Shown here in pieces: positions 53,312 to 63,622 of a stretch of DNA of 64,000 bases. This stretch comes from Desulfovermiculus halophilus DSM 18834 (GTDB taxonomy: Bacteria; Desulfobacterota; Desulfovibrionia; Desulfovibrionales; Desulfothermaceae). The stretch spans positions 124,001 through 188,000 of the forward strand of contig NZ_JIAK01000006.1 of NCBI RefSeq assembly GCF_000620765.1. The letters are read 5' to 3'. The notes under the pieces are model-generated. The model searched no databases. It saw only the letters and a list, made by a program, of their open reading frames with translations, and was not told where the DNA came from. The position numbers were made by a program, and so were the translations under genes. The number at the start of each line of letters is the position of its first letter. The first letter of the stretch is position 1.

Positions 53312-54145
53312 ATGAGCCAGAGCGCTACGCAGGGACCAAGAAGGCAGGCCAAGAAAAGCCTGGGACAGAACTTTCTGATCGATCCCAATGTGGTCCGAAA
53401 GATCGTCGGCTGTCTGGATGTCCAGCCCTTAGAGGCCATTGTGGAGATCGGCCCCGGCCGCGGGGCCCTGACCGGGGTCCTGCTCGAGCAGGGAGCGCGG
53501 GTCATCGCGTTGGAAAAGGATTCCGGTCTCGCTGTAGAGCTTAAAACCCGCCATCCGGATGTACAGCTCGCCGTCGCCGATGCCTTGAAATGTGCCTGGA
53601 ACCGGCTCCCACAGGCCGGAATAGGCAAGGTGATCGGCAATCTGCCCTACAATATCGCCTCCCCCCTGATCTGGGATCTGACCGCCCAGTTCCAGGCAGT
53701 GCCCGGCCGCATCGTGGTCATGCTCCAGAAGGAGGTGGCCCGGAGGTTGACCGCCTCCCCGGGGAGCAGGGTCTACGGCGCCCTGTCGGTCTGGGTCCAG
53801 ACCTTTGTGCAGCCCAGGTTGGAGTTCATCCTCAGCCCTGAGGTGTTTCGGCCTCGGCCTCGGGTTGATTCAGCAGTGGTCTCCATGTCCTGCCGGTCCG
53901 AGCGGCCGACGGCAGATGAGGGGGCGGCCCTGGCCGGGCTGCTGCGCGTCTGTTTTCAAAAGCGCCGCAAGCAGCTCAAGACATCGTTGCGCGGCGTATG
54001 GTCCGGGCCGGTTCAGGAGTGGTTTGCAGCCCATGGGGTGGATCCCAGGACCAGGGCAGAGGCCTTGACCCCCGGGGAGTTCCTGTCCTTGGCCCAGGTC
54101 CTTCCTGCTGCGGCCTGGACCGGAGATGGGAAGGCAAGACATTGA
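53312..54145 (+). CDS. rsmA: 16S rRNA dimethyladenosine transferase
   Basis: RsmA (KsgA) dimethylates two adjacent adenines in helix 45 of 16S rRNA late in 30S assembly. The 277-residue protein has KKSLGQNFLIDPNVVRKIV, the SAM motif VEIGPGRGALTG, the catalytic GNLPYNIASPLI and the C-terminal helical domain with FQKRRKQLKTSL. ATG 53312 has GAAGGA upstream; the frame open from 53204 overlaps otsA. The hup gene follows after 240 bp. Confidence 0.95.
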   Translation: MSQSATQGPRRQAKKSLGQNFLIDPNVVRKIVGCLDVQPLEAIVEIGPGRGALTGVLLEQGARVIALEKDSGLAVELKTRHPDVQLAVADALKCAWNRLPQAGIGKVIGNLPYNIASPLIWDLTAQFQAVPGRIVVMLQKEVARRLTASPGSRVYGALSVWVQTFVQPRLEFILSPEVFRPRPRVDSAVVSMSCRSERPTADEGAALAGLLRVCFQKRRKQLKTSLRGVWSGPVQEWFAAHGVDPRTRAEALTPGEFLSLAQVLPAAAWTGDGKARH

Positions 54146-54191
54146 TTTGTCGCTTGTTTTTTGTGCTCCTGGGGGCGATCCCCGGAAACCC

Positions 54192-54220
54192 TTGACAAAT
54201 GCGGATTTTTAGGTTTTGGT
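54192..54220 (+). promoter_or_regulatory. Candidate -35 region upstream of hup
   Basis: A perfect TTGACA at 54192-54197 lies in the 240-bp gap before hup, followed after 17 bp by TTTGGT, a poor -10. A second TTGACA at 54326-54331 is followed after 17 bp by TACTCA. Either could drive hup, but neither has a good -10 sequence. Confidence 0.3.
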
Positions 54221-54386
54221 CTGGGAAAAGGCGGGACAGGCGGGTCGGCGCGGACCGAACAGCGGCGTGTTCCGGTCCAGGTCGGCATGCGGCGGCTGCC
54301 TGCCCTTGTGCTCGGCAGTGCCCTGTTGACAGTCTTGGAGAGCGCACGTACTCACAGATGGACACCAATGCAAAAGGAGGAAACGT

Positions 54387-54659
54387 ATGACCAAAGCAGA
54401 TCTGATCTCGAAAGTGGCCGAAAAATCAGAGTTGACTAAAGCAGACTCCGAAAGGGCCCTGAATGCCTGTCTCTCAGCCATTGAAGACATTCTGGTCCGG
54501 GAAGGGAAGCTGACCTTGACCGGTTTCGGCACTTTCCAGGTCGAGGAGCGCAAGGAGCGCAAGGGGCGCAATCCGCAGACCGGAGCCGAGATTACAATTC
54601 CCTCGGCCAAGGTGGTCAAGTTCCGGCCCGGCAAGCTGCTCAAGGACGCCATCCGCTAG
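54387..54659 (+). CDS. hup: HU-family nucleoid DNA-binding protein
   Basis: HU is a small basic dimer that bends and compacts DNA. The 90-residue length is normal. Hallmarks are MTKADLISKVAEKSELTKAD at the start, LTLTGFGTFQVEERKERKGRNP in the beta arm, and KFRPGKLLKDAI at the C-terminus. AAAGGAGGAAACGT before the ATG predicts strong translation. It stands alone, with candidate promoters upstream and 400 bp of non-coding sequence downstream. It is more HU than IHF in length and sequence. Confidence 0.95.
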   Translation: MTKADLISKVAEKSELTKADSERALNACLSAIEDILVREGKLTLTGFGTFQVEERKERKGRNPQTGAEITIPSAKVVKFRPGKLLKDAIR

Positions 54660-55059
54660 GGTGTCCTGACTGTCTTTTCGGCGTGTTGAGGCCCTGGCAG
54701 CTCACCCGGTGATGCACCGGAATACGGGACGCGGATGGACCAAAGGATGTGCTGCAAGGTATTTGCCGCCGATCAGTCGGCGCGGACCGCTCCAGGCAAT
54801 GGTTTCTTTGCAATGGTCCCACGCATTGAGGAAGTTCGGCCGGGCTCAAGGGCCTTCAAAGAGCGCAGGATGCGGCTTTACTGACCCGGGTCCGGGCGTA
54901 AATGGGCAGGGATCTGGTCCAGAACCGTCCGGGATGAGGGCCCTTTACATGCGGCACGATATGTCGGCTTGCATTTGTATTTTTTTTGGGATAGATTGCA
55001 TGATTCTTTCTGTTGCTTTTGACGCAGAGATATCTTTTTGAAGAAGGAGGTGACGACGT
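54660..55059. other. 400-bp gap between hup and rpsU
   Basis: No reading frame with family similarity or known RNA signature is seen. A short perfect palindrome (CCGGTG, 3 bases, CACCGG) lies near 54704-54718 but lacks a T run. An eight-T stretch at 54980-54987 lies inside the candidate rpsU promoter rather than after a stem. Confidence 0.5.
54969..54997 (+). promoter_or_regulatory. Candidate sigma-70 promoter of rpsU
   Basis: TTGCAT (54969-54974) and TAGATT (54992-54997) are separated by 17 bp, in an AT-rich stretch 63 bp upstream of the rpsU start. The -10 matches the consensus at four of six positions, the -35 at three. Position and spacing are the main support. Confidence 0.4.
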
Positions 55060-55263
55060 TTGCCTGGCATCATCCTCAATGATAACGACAATTTTGACTA
55101 TGCTTTGCGTAAGTTCAAAAAACAGTGCGAGAAGTCCGGAATCCTTTCCGAACTCAAGAAGCGGCAACACTATGAAAAGCCGAGCGTGCAGCGCAAAAAG
55201 AAAGAGGCTGCGGCTCGCAAGCGATTGATGAAGAAAATGCGCAAGGCCCGCATGGGGTCTTAG
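55060..55263 (+). CDS. rpsU: Ribosomal protein bS21
   Basis: bS21 sits next to the anti-Shine-Dalgarno region of 16S rRNA on the 30S platform and aids initiation. The 67-residue protein matches the family: [20 protein letters not shown], then [22 protein letters not shown]. The start codon is TTG, 7 bp after AAGGAGGTGA, which is fully complementary to the 16S 3' end over ten bases. It opens the rpsU-mutS2-dnaG-rpoD cluster and is followed by a repeat and a strong terminator-like hairpin. Confidence 0.95.
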   Translation: MPGIILNDNDNFDYALRKFKKQCEKSGILSELKKRQHYEKPSVQRKKKEAAARKRLMKKMRKARMGS

Positions 55264-55299
55264 CCCCTTCTTTCCTCGATTGAGCGGTTTGGACTCCTT

Positions 55300-55372
55300 G
55301 TTGCGAGTGAAGCGAAGCAATTTGGGGATATTCAGAAGGGACTGCCGTGCAGCTTGCTGTACCTGCAATGAC
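55300..55372. repeat. Intergenic repeat of the GCGA-GTGAAGCGAAGCAAT ... GCAATGAC type
   Basis: This about 73-bp stretch starts TTGCGAGTGAAGCGAAGCAA and ends CTGCAATGAC. Its two halves are weakly complementary around the centre, as in the palindromic intergenic repeats of similar look in many bacteria. The second half is badly decayed. It lies just after rpsU. Confidence 0.55.
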
Positions 55373-55424
55373 TGACGTTGTACCCAATTCCACTGAGAAT
55401 CGCTCAAGCCAGGTCTTTGTATCC

Positions 55425-55458
55425 CAGGGCGGACTGCTTCAGTTCGCCCTGTTTTGTT
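55425..55458 (+). terminator. Rho-independent terminator after rpsU
   Basis: A 12-bp stem (55425-55436 with 55440-55451, one G-U pair) with a 3-base CTT loop is followed by TTTTGTT. It is well placed to end rpsU transcripts or let a fraction continue into mutS2-dnaG-rpoD, as an internal terminator does in the E. coli rpsU-dnaG-rpoD operon. Confidence 0.8.
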
Positions 55459-55642
55459 CCCTGCGCGCCTAGACGATTTGTATTGATCGTTGCCACACCT
55501 TCGCCAACCAAATTGGCCAGACGTTTGATGCGTTCTTGCGGCTTTGTCCTCCAATCTTGATGCTGCACCTTGAGTGCATCCCAGCGCAGACCTCACCGCC
55601 GGACAGCAAGTGACCCGTTCGGTGGAGTTCGAGAACACGTGT

Positions 55643-57940
55643 ATGGATTCGCGAACCCTTCGCCTGCTTGATTATTTTCAGCTCCTGGATCGATTTCAGC
55701 AATATGCCTGCTCCGAGCCCGGAGCCAGGGCCTGTGCCCGCATGTACCCGCTGGACGACGCGGACCGGCTTGCTGCGGAGTCAAAGCTGCTGGCCGAAGC
55801 CCTGGAAGCCGGGCCGGAACTGACCGGGGCCGTGACCTCCTTCCCAGAGCTGGGGGGTGTGTTCTCCGCACTGGAGCAGGAGACAGTCCTGGATGAAGAC
55901 GGGTTGTGGGGCGTGCATGCCCTGTTGTGGGCCGCGGAACAGGCCCGCAGGGCATTTGGCCGTCTGAGCGAGGACCGATTTCCCATACTGCGGGCCCGGG
56001 CGGAGGCAGCAGCCTGGCCGGAACGGACCTGGACGGCCCTGAACCGCTGCCTTGATCCGGAAGGGGGGCTGCGGGACGAGAGCAGTCCGGATCTGCTCGC
56101 TGTTCGCCAGGAAGTGCGGCGCATTCACAACCAATGCACCAGAAAAATCACCGAGTACCTGCGTCGGGAAAAGATCGAGCCCTATCTCCAGGATGAGTAT
56201 CTGACCATCTCCGCGGACCGGTATGTCTTGGCCATCCAAGCCAACTTCAAGGGCCGGATGCAGGGCATCATCCACGACTATTCCCAGACCGGGGAGACCT
56301 GCTACTTTGAGCCCATGCTCCTGGTGGAGCTGAACAATACCCTGCAGGAGCTCCGGCAGGAGGAACGGGAGGCGGTCCGCCAGGTCCTTGGCTCTCTGAC
56401 CATGACGGTCGGCCGGGAGGTCCGGGCCATCCGGTCGGTTTTCGACTGGATGGTCCAGATGGATGGTCTGCGGGCCAAGGTCCTCTTGGCCCGGGATCTC
56501 AACGGCCGCTGCATCGAGCTGGGGGAGGAGCATCCCCTGTTTCTCAGTCAGGCCCGGCATCCGCTGCTGGTGCTGGACCATGAAGAGGTCCGGCCGGTGG
56601 ATATTGAGCTCAAGCCGGAACAGCGCGGTTTGATCATCAGTGGAGGGAACTCCGGGGGCAAAACCGTCTGCCTGAAGACCCTGGGGCTGATCAGTCTGAT
56701 GGCCATGGCCGCCCTGCCCCTGCCGGTCCAGGCCGGGAGCACCCTGCCCCTGTGGAGGCGGATCTTTGTCTTTATCGGAGACGAGCAGAATCTGCAGGAG
56801 CATCAGAGCACCTTTACCGCCCAGATCGACCATTTCCGGACCGAATGGCCGAAGATGGACGCCTCCAGCCTGATTCTGCTGGACGAGTTCGGAGCCGGGA
56901 CAGATCCCAGCCAGGGCGCGGCCTTGGCCCAGGCGGTCATGGACGGTCTGCTGGACGCCTCGGCCTGGGTGGTTGCGGCCACGCATTTTCCGGCTCTGAA
57001 GGCATACGGCCTGACCAGGGACAATGTCCGGGCGGCAACGGTGCTGTTTGATCCCCAGACCAACATGCCGCTCTACACCCTGGGCTACGATCAGGTCGGA
57101 GGGTCCCGGGCCCTGGATGTGGCCCGGGAACGGGGCCTGCCCCAGGAGATACTCAGCCGGGCCGAAGAGTATCTCTTGCTGGACGGAAAGGATTCCGGCC
57201 AGCTCATGAGCCGGCTCAATGAGCTGGCCGTGGCCAGGGAACGGGAGCTGGAGGAGCTGAGGAAGGACAGACAGGCGCTGAAGAAGGAGCAGGAGCGGGT
57301 CAAGGCCAAGCTGGAAGACCAGACCGCCAAGCTGCTGGAGGAGGTTCAGAAGCATTCCCGGGAGGTCGTCGCTCAGTGGAAGGCCGGCAAAAGGCAGCGC
57401 AAGCAGGCCCTTAAAGAGCTGGCCGCGGACAAGAATCGATTGCGGGACCACCTGGCAAAGGCCCAGGGAAAAGGCCACACCTCTCAGGACCGGAGCCTGC
57501 AGATCGGCGATCATGTCTCCTACCCTGCCTGGGGCCGGAAAGGCGCGGTCACTGACAAGGATGCCAAAAAGAACCGGGCCAAGGTGGACCTGGGCGGCGT
57601 GACCGTATGGGTCCCGGAAAGCGAGCTTGTCTTTTTGCCCGGGGAAGGGGCACCGGCCCGGTCCACGGGAGGCTACACAGGAAGCAGCGGCCGGCCCAAG
57701 ACCGGTGGACGGCTTGATCTGCGCGGCATGCGGGCTGAGGAGGCCGTGGCCTTCCTGCAGCAGCATATCGATCAGGCTGTTCTCAACGGCACCGCCGAGG
57801 TGGAGGTTATACACGGCCGGGGGACGGGGGTCCTGCGTCGGGCTGTGCACGAGGAACTGGCCCGAATGCCGGAGGTCGGAGAGTATTTCCTGGCCAATGA
57901 AGAGCAGGGGGGGGACGGGGTGACCATCGTCCGCCTGTAG
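55643..57940 (+). CDS. mutS2: MutS2 / RqcU-type ATPase with Smr domain
   Basis: MutS2 proteins bind branched DNA or collided ribosomes and have an Smr nuclease domain. The 765-residue protein has a helical core and clamp, the ATPase with Walker A GGNSGGKT (near 338-345; GPNTGGKT is usual), SSLILLDEFGAGTDPSQGAA, then a long coiled coil (about 525-620). A KOW-like segment (HVSYPAWGRKGAV) and the C-terminal Smr domain (LDLRGMRAEEAVAF; HGRGTGVLRRAV) follow. The frame opens at 55574; ATG 55643 begins the family sequence, though its ribosome binding site is distant. It sits between rpsU and dnaG. Confidence 0.92.
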   Translation: MDSRTLRLLDYFQLLDRFQQYACSEPGARACARMYPLDDADRLAAESKLLAEALEAGPELTGAVTSFPELGGVFSALEQETVLDEDGLWGVHALLWAAEQARRAFGRLSEDRFPILRARAEAAAWPERTWTALNRCLDPEGGLRDESSPDLLAVRQEVRRIHNQCTRKITEYLRREKIEPYLQDEYLTISADRYVLAIQANFKGRMQGIIHDYSQTGETCYFEPMLLVELNNTLQELRQEEREAVRQVLGSLTMTVGREVRAIRSVFDWMVQMDGLRAKVLLARDLNGRCIELGEEHPLFLSQARHPLLVLDHEEVRPVDIELKPEQRGLIISGGNSGGKTVCLKTLGLISLMAMAALPLPVQAGSTLPLWRRIFVFIGDEQNLQEHQSTFTAQIDHFRTEWPKMDASSLILLDEFGAGTDPSQGAALAQAVMDGLLDASAWVVAATHFPALKAYGLTRDNVRAATVLFDPQTNMPLYTLGYDQVGGSRALDVARERGLPQEILSRAEEYLLLDGKDSGQLMSRLNELAVARERELEELRKDRQALKKEQERVKAKLEDQTAKLLEEVQKHSREVVAQWKAGKRQRKQALKELAADKNRLRDHLAKAQGKGHTSQDRSLQIGDHVSYPAWGRKGAVTDKDAKKNRAKVDLGGVTVWVPESELVFLPGEGAPARSTGGYTGSSGRPKTGGRLDLRGMRAEEAVAFLQQHIDQAVLNGTAEVEVIHGRGTGVLRRAVHEELARMPEVGEYFLANEEQGGDGVTIVRL

Positions 57941-58017
57941 GGGCACGATGGTTGAGTCCATGTGAGTGCCGGGCAATCCAGTGCAACGCCTTTCTAGCTT
58001 TGTGGATCTATGCAATG

Positions 58018-58053
58018 TCCAAGGTCCTGGACGCTTTCGCGGGAATGACGGAA
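58018..58053. repeat. Short intergenic repeat ending in GGGAATGACGG
   Basis: The stretch CTGGACGCTTTCGCGGGAAT followed by GACGG resembles the small palindromic intergenic repeats (CCCGC...GCGGGAATGACG) seen in many Gram-negative genomes, with its left arm decayed. It lies in the 184-bp gap between mutS2 and dnaG. Confidence 0.45.
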
Positions 58054-58124
58054 AATAACCGAATTTTGGTTGTAGTGGTCTCCGTGCTCACTTTTTTATC
58101 CCGATCGCCAGACAGGGGCGCCCC

Positions 58125-59821
58125 ATGTCTAAGGTACACCCGGAACAGATTCAGGCCATTAAGGACAGAATCGATTTTTTGGATCTGATCCAGCGCTACG
58201 TTACTCTGCGCCGAGCCGGAGACCGGTGGATGGGGGTCTGTCCCTTTCATCAGGAAAGCAAGCCGTCCATGAGCGTAAACCCGGAACGCGGCTTTTTCTA
58301 CTGCTTTGGCTGCCATGCGTCCGGGGACGTGATAGATTTCTACTGCCGGATAAACGGTCTGGAGTTCATGGAAGGGGTGCAGGAGCTGGCCCGGGAAGCA
58401 GGAATTGAGCTCTCCCAAGAAAGTGACGCCCAGGCCGGCCTGCGCCGGCAGTGCCTGGAGATGCACGCCCTGGCTCAGGACATGTATCAGCGGGCCCTGG
58501 CCGGAGAACAGGGCCGGGCGGCCAGGGCCTATCTCCGCGAACGGGGTTTTGACCAAGAGATCGTACAGCGGTTCGGACTGGGATGGGCGCCGGACAGCTG
58601 GAATGCGCTGAAGAGCCATCTGATCAAAAATGGATTTACTCCGGAACAGGGCGTGCAGGGCGGGCTGCTCTCCAAGAACACCACGGGCAGGATATACGAT
58701 CGGTTTCGATCCAGGGTCATGTTCCCCATCCAGAATCTGGGGGGCAGGACGGTGGCCTTTGGGGGCCGGATTGTAGGCCAGGGGGAGCCCAAGTATTTAA
58801 ACAGCAGCGAGAGCCCGGTATTTACCAAGGGCGATTTCTTGTACGGCCTTGAGCAGGCCAGGCGGAGCATGACCCAGAGCAGACAGGCCCTGCTCACCGA
58901 AGGGTACGCCGATGTTCTGACCATGGTGCAGTTTGGTTTTCCCAATTCCTGCGGCGTGCTGGGAACCTCCCTGACCGCCTCCCAGGTCCGCCGCCTGGCC
59001 GGGCTGTGCAGCACAGTGGTTCTGCTCTTTGACGGAGACCGGGCCGGGCAGCAGGCCGCACTGCGCAGCTCGGAAATGATCCTGGCCGCCGGATTGCAAG
59101 TCCAGGTGGTCTGCCTGCCGGACGGTGAAGACGTGGACAGCCTGCTGCGCAGTCAGGGGAAAGATGCCCTGCACAAGCTGATGAACGAGGCCGACGAGGG
59201 TCTTGCTTTTTGCCTGCGCATGATTAGATCCAATGCAGCACCAAAGGATATCATGGACTGGGCTGTAGGGTTTCTAAAATCCCTGAACCAGGCGGCATGG
59301 CAAGCCTATTACCTGCCGCGGCTGGCCGAGGGGCTGCATCTCTCCGAGGCCGAGCTGCGCACAGCGGTTTCCAGCAAGCAGACTTCCGGGCGGTCCCGGC
59401 AGGGAAAGACGCCCCGGATCAGCTCCTCGGAGTCCGGACAGCGGGATCGCGAGCTTCTGGCTTTTGCCGTGCGTTGTCCGGAGTACATGCCCAAACTCAA
59501 GGCCCAGGGGTTGGCCGGGCTCCTGCGCACCTCCCGGGGGCGGGCGCTTTGGGACAAATTGTGCGCCCATGGCCATGACCGGGTGCTGCCTTTTCTGGAT
59601 GAAGGGGAGAAGGCGTTTTTCGTGTCCTGCCAATTCCAGGACCACGATCCGGAAAGGGACCGCCAGGTGTGGGACGATATATCCAATTTGCTGCTCCGGG
59701 GCAGGGAGCAGAGCGCCAAGCAGAGGCTGAAGGCGGCCATTGCCCAGGCTCAGGCCAGAGGGGACGAGCAGGAAGTGGGCAGACTGCTCAGCGCGTACAG
59801 TCAATTTCTGAAGGGGGCGGA

Positions 59822-59825
<4 letters not shown>
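58125..59825 (+). CDS. dnaG: DNA primase
   Basis: DnaG makes RNA primers for replication. The 566-residue protein has the CHC2 zinc finger (Cys39, His42, Cys60, Cys63), the [14 protein letters not shown] segment, the RNA-polymerase core with [12 protein letters not shown], the TOPRIM part ([25 protein letters not shown]) and a shorter C-terminal helicase-binding domain. No clear Shine-Dalgarno precedes the ATG. Its stop overlaps the rpoD start codon by 3 bp. Confidence 0.96.
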
Positions 59826-61585
<1,760 letters not shown>

Positions 61586-61624
61586 GTATTCATTAGCGGT
61601 GGCCTTGCAACTCTTCCACGTGCC

Positions 61625-61654
61625 GGGAGCAGGGTTGAACTCTGCTCCCTTTTT
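61625..61654 (+). terminator. Rho-independent terminator after rpoD
   Basis: The 8-bp stem GGGAGCAG / CTGCTCCC with a 9-base loop is followed by five Ts and lies 40 bp after the rpoD stop codon. This is a textbook intrinsic terminator. The 289-bp gap to the radical SAM gene holds nothing else recognisable. Confidence 0.85.
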
Positions 61655-61874
61655 CGTTTCCAGTCTCAAGGCGCCTCTCTTTTCCTCCTCCAATGAGGTG
61701 TTGTTCCCTTGATGTGGCTGTGATATCTTCAAGCATTCGGAAATGTTCTTTGGGCCAGTCCATTCATGCCGACAGTCGGCGGGAGTTTGGTTCGTCATGT
61801 CAGGATATTGCTCCGGGCTGCTGCAGGCCATGGCCACCCCGGGCTGAAATCCAAAATACAAGGAAGACAGGATA

Positions 61875-63410
61875 ATGAAGATTCTCATGCTCTATCCGGA
61901 GTATCCGGAGACGTTTTGGGGGTTCCAGCATGTATTAAGGTTCATCTCCAAAAAGGCCGCTTTCCCGCCTTTGGGGCTGCTCACTGTGGCCTCTCTCTTG
62001 CCTTCGGCGTGGGAAAAGCGCCTGGTGGATCTGAATACGGACCCGGTTCGGGAGGAGGACTGGGAGTGGGCGGATCTGGTCTTTATCAGCGCCATGCTCA
62101 TCCAGAAGGAAGGAGTTGACGTCCTGATCCGGGAGGCCAAGGACAGAGGGAAAACAGTTGTTGCCGGAGGGCCGGCCTTCTTGGCCCAGCCGGAGAACTA
62201 TCCGGATGTGGATCATTTCGTGCTGGACGAAGCAGAAATTACCCTGCCCTGGTTTGTCCGGGACATGCAACAGGGACAGGCCGGGCGGATGTATACCAGC
62301 AAGCAGCGGCCGGATTTGACCCAGGTGCCTGTGCCCATGTGGTTCCTGATCGATATCCACAAGTATGCGACTATGCCAGTGCAGTTTTCCCGGGGCTGCC
62401 CCTTTGACTGCGAATTCTGCGATATCTTCCTGCTCAACGGCCGGAAGTCCAGGACCAAGACCCCGGAGCAGATGGTTCAGGAGCTGCAGACCCTGTACGA
62501 TGCCGGGTGGCGGAACAGCGTCTTCATCGTCGACGACAACTTCATAGGCAATAAACGCCGGGTCAAGGAGATGCTTCCGGCAGTTATCCAGTGGCAGAAG
62601 GAGCACAACTATCCCTTTACCCTGCTCACTGAAGCCAGCGTCAATCTGGCCCAGGACGAGGAGCTCATGAATCTGATGAGCTGGGCGAACTTCAACAAGG
62701 TCTTTCTCGGCCTGGAAACCCCCTGCCTGGAAAGCCTGCAGGAGTGCGGCAAAACCCAGAACACCACAATAGATCTGTCCGAAGCGGTGCGGATCATCCA
62801 TCAGCACGGGATGCAGGTCATGGGCGGATTCATCGTCGGCTTTGACAGTGATACGGAATCCATTTTCGAGGCCCAGATCAGGTTTATTCAGCAGATCGGG
62901 GTGGTTACAGCCATGGTCGGCATCCTGGGGGCCATCCCTCAGACCAGGCTCTGGCACAGGCTGCGGGCCGAAGGACGCCTGCTGTCCGAGTCTACCGGGA
63001 ACAACACGGACGGAAGCGTCAATTTTGTGCCCAAGATGGGGATCAATAACCTGTTGTCCGGCTATAGGCGGGTGGTGCGGACCATCTACTCCCCGCGGAT
63101 GTACTACTCCAGGATCAATACCTTTCTGAAGACCTACCGGCCAACGGCCAAAGGGCACTACAGCCTGCGGGAGATCAAGGCGGCTCTGGCCAGCACCTGG
63201 CGGATCGGGCTGTTCTCCAAGGCCTGCATCTGGTACTGGCCGTTGATTGTGAAAACCGCCTTGACCAGGATCAAGGCCCTTCCCGCAGCCCTGGAGCTGG
63301 CCATCTACGGCTACCACTTCCAAAAGGTTGCCAAGCGGTGCCAAAAGGCAACAAAGCATCCGGAGTCAAAACAGGGCCACATCTCCGGTCCTACTGTCGA
63401 CGCCTGCTGA
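61875..63410 (+). CDS. B12-binding radical SAM protein (DUF4070-type)
   Basis: This 511-residue enzyme has an N-terminal cobalamin-binding-type domain (PPLGLLTVASLLP; WADLVFISAMLIQ), then a radical SAM domain. The cluster motif is in RGCPFDCEFCDIF, three cysteines in CxxxCxxC, followed by the glycine/Asp segment FIVDDNFIGN. The C-terminal DUF4070-like region carries several aromatic residues. Members include the hopanoid methylase HpnP and many uncharacterised enzymes. The opening PEYPETFWGF fits the uncharacterised branch better than HpnP. It stands alone, so its substrate is unknown. Confidence 0.88.
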   Translation: MKILMLYPEYPETFWGFQHVLRFISKKAAFPPLGLLTVASLLPSAWEKRLVDLNTDPVREEDWEWADLVFISAMLIQKEGVDVLIREAKDRGKTVVAGGPAFLAQPENYPDVDHFVLDEAEITLPWFVRDMQQGQAGRMYTSKQRPDLTQVPVPMWFLIDIHKYATMPVQFSRGCPFDCEFCDIFLLNGRKSRTKTPEQMVQELQTLYDAGWRNSVFIVDDNFIGNKRRVKEMLPAVIQWQKEHNYPFTLLTEASVNLAQDEELMNLMSWANFNKVFLGLETPCLESLQECGKTQNTTIDLSEAVRIIHQHGMQVMGGFIVGFDSDTESIFEAQIRFIQQIGVVTAMVGILGAIPQTRLWHRLRAEGRLLSESTGNNTDGSVNFVPKMGINNLLSGYRRVVRTIYSPRMYYSRINTFLKTYRPTAKGHYSLREIKAALASTWRIGLFSKACIWYWPLIVKTALTRIKALPAALELAIYGYHFQKVAKRCQKATKHPESKQGHISGPTVDAC

Positions 63411-63446
63411 ACTTTTCCGGATCGGCCGATGCCTTTTCCTGCACCG

Positions 63447-63486
63447 GCCCGGGCGGGCCCCCAGGATCCTGAGCGCCCGCCCGGGC
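63447..63486. terminator. GC-rich inverted repeat between convergent genes
   Basis: A perfect 12-bp inverted repeat (GCCCGGGCGGGC with GCCCGCCCGGGC) has a 16-base loop, in the 212-bp gap between the radical SAM gene and the convergent amidohydrolase. Its stability and position suggest transcription termination in both directions, but no T run follows. Confidence 0.5.
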
Positions 63487-63622
63487 GTTCAATTCCAGGC
63501 GGGCTGGACAGATCCCGCATTCCAGCTGTCAGCCTCTGGTTTTTCTCACCGTGCACCCCGGTCCCGAGCACCTTCCTCTCCGCACTCTGCTTGCTGACAC
63601 CTGCTCCCTGTCCTCTGTGCGG

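Larger units (their letters stand above)
55264..55642. other. 379-bp gap between rpsU and mutS2
   Basis: The gap holds an ATGAC-ended repeat (55300-55372) and a rho-independent terminator-like hairpin (55425-55458). The rest, to the mutS2 start, has no convincing gene. A promoter for mutS2-dnaG-rpoD would be expected after the hairpin but is not obvious. Confidence 0.55.

Noticed and set aside
61618-61650. Possible tRNA-like T arm (AGCAGGGTTGAACTCTGCT)
   Set aside because: The loop is not a proper T loop, no acceptor or anticodon arms surround it, and a T run follows, so it is the rpoD terminator.
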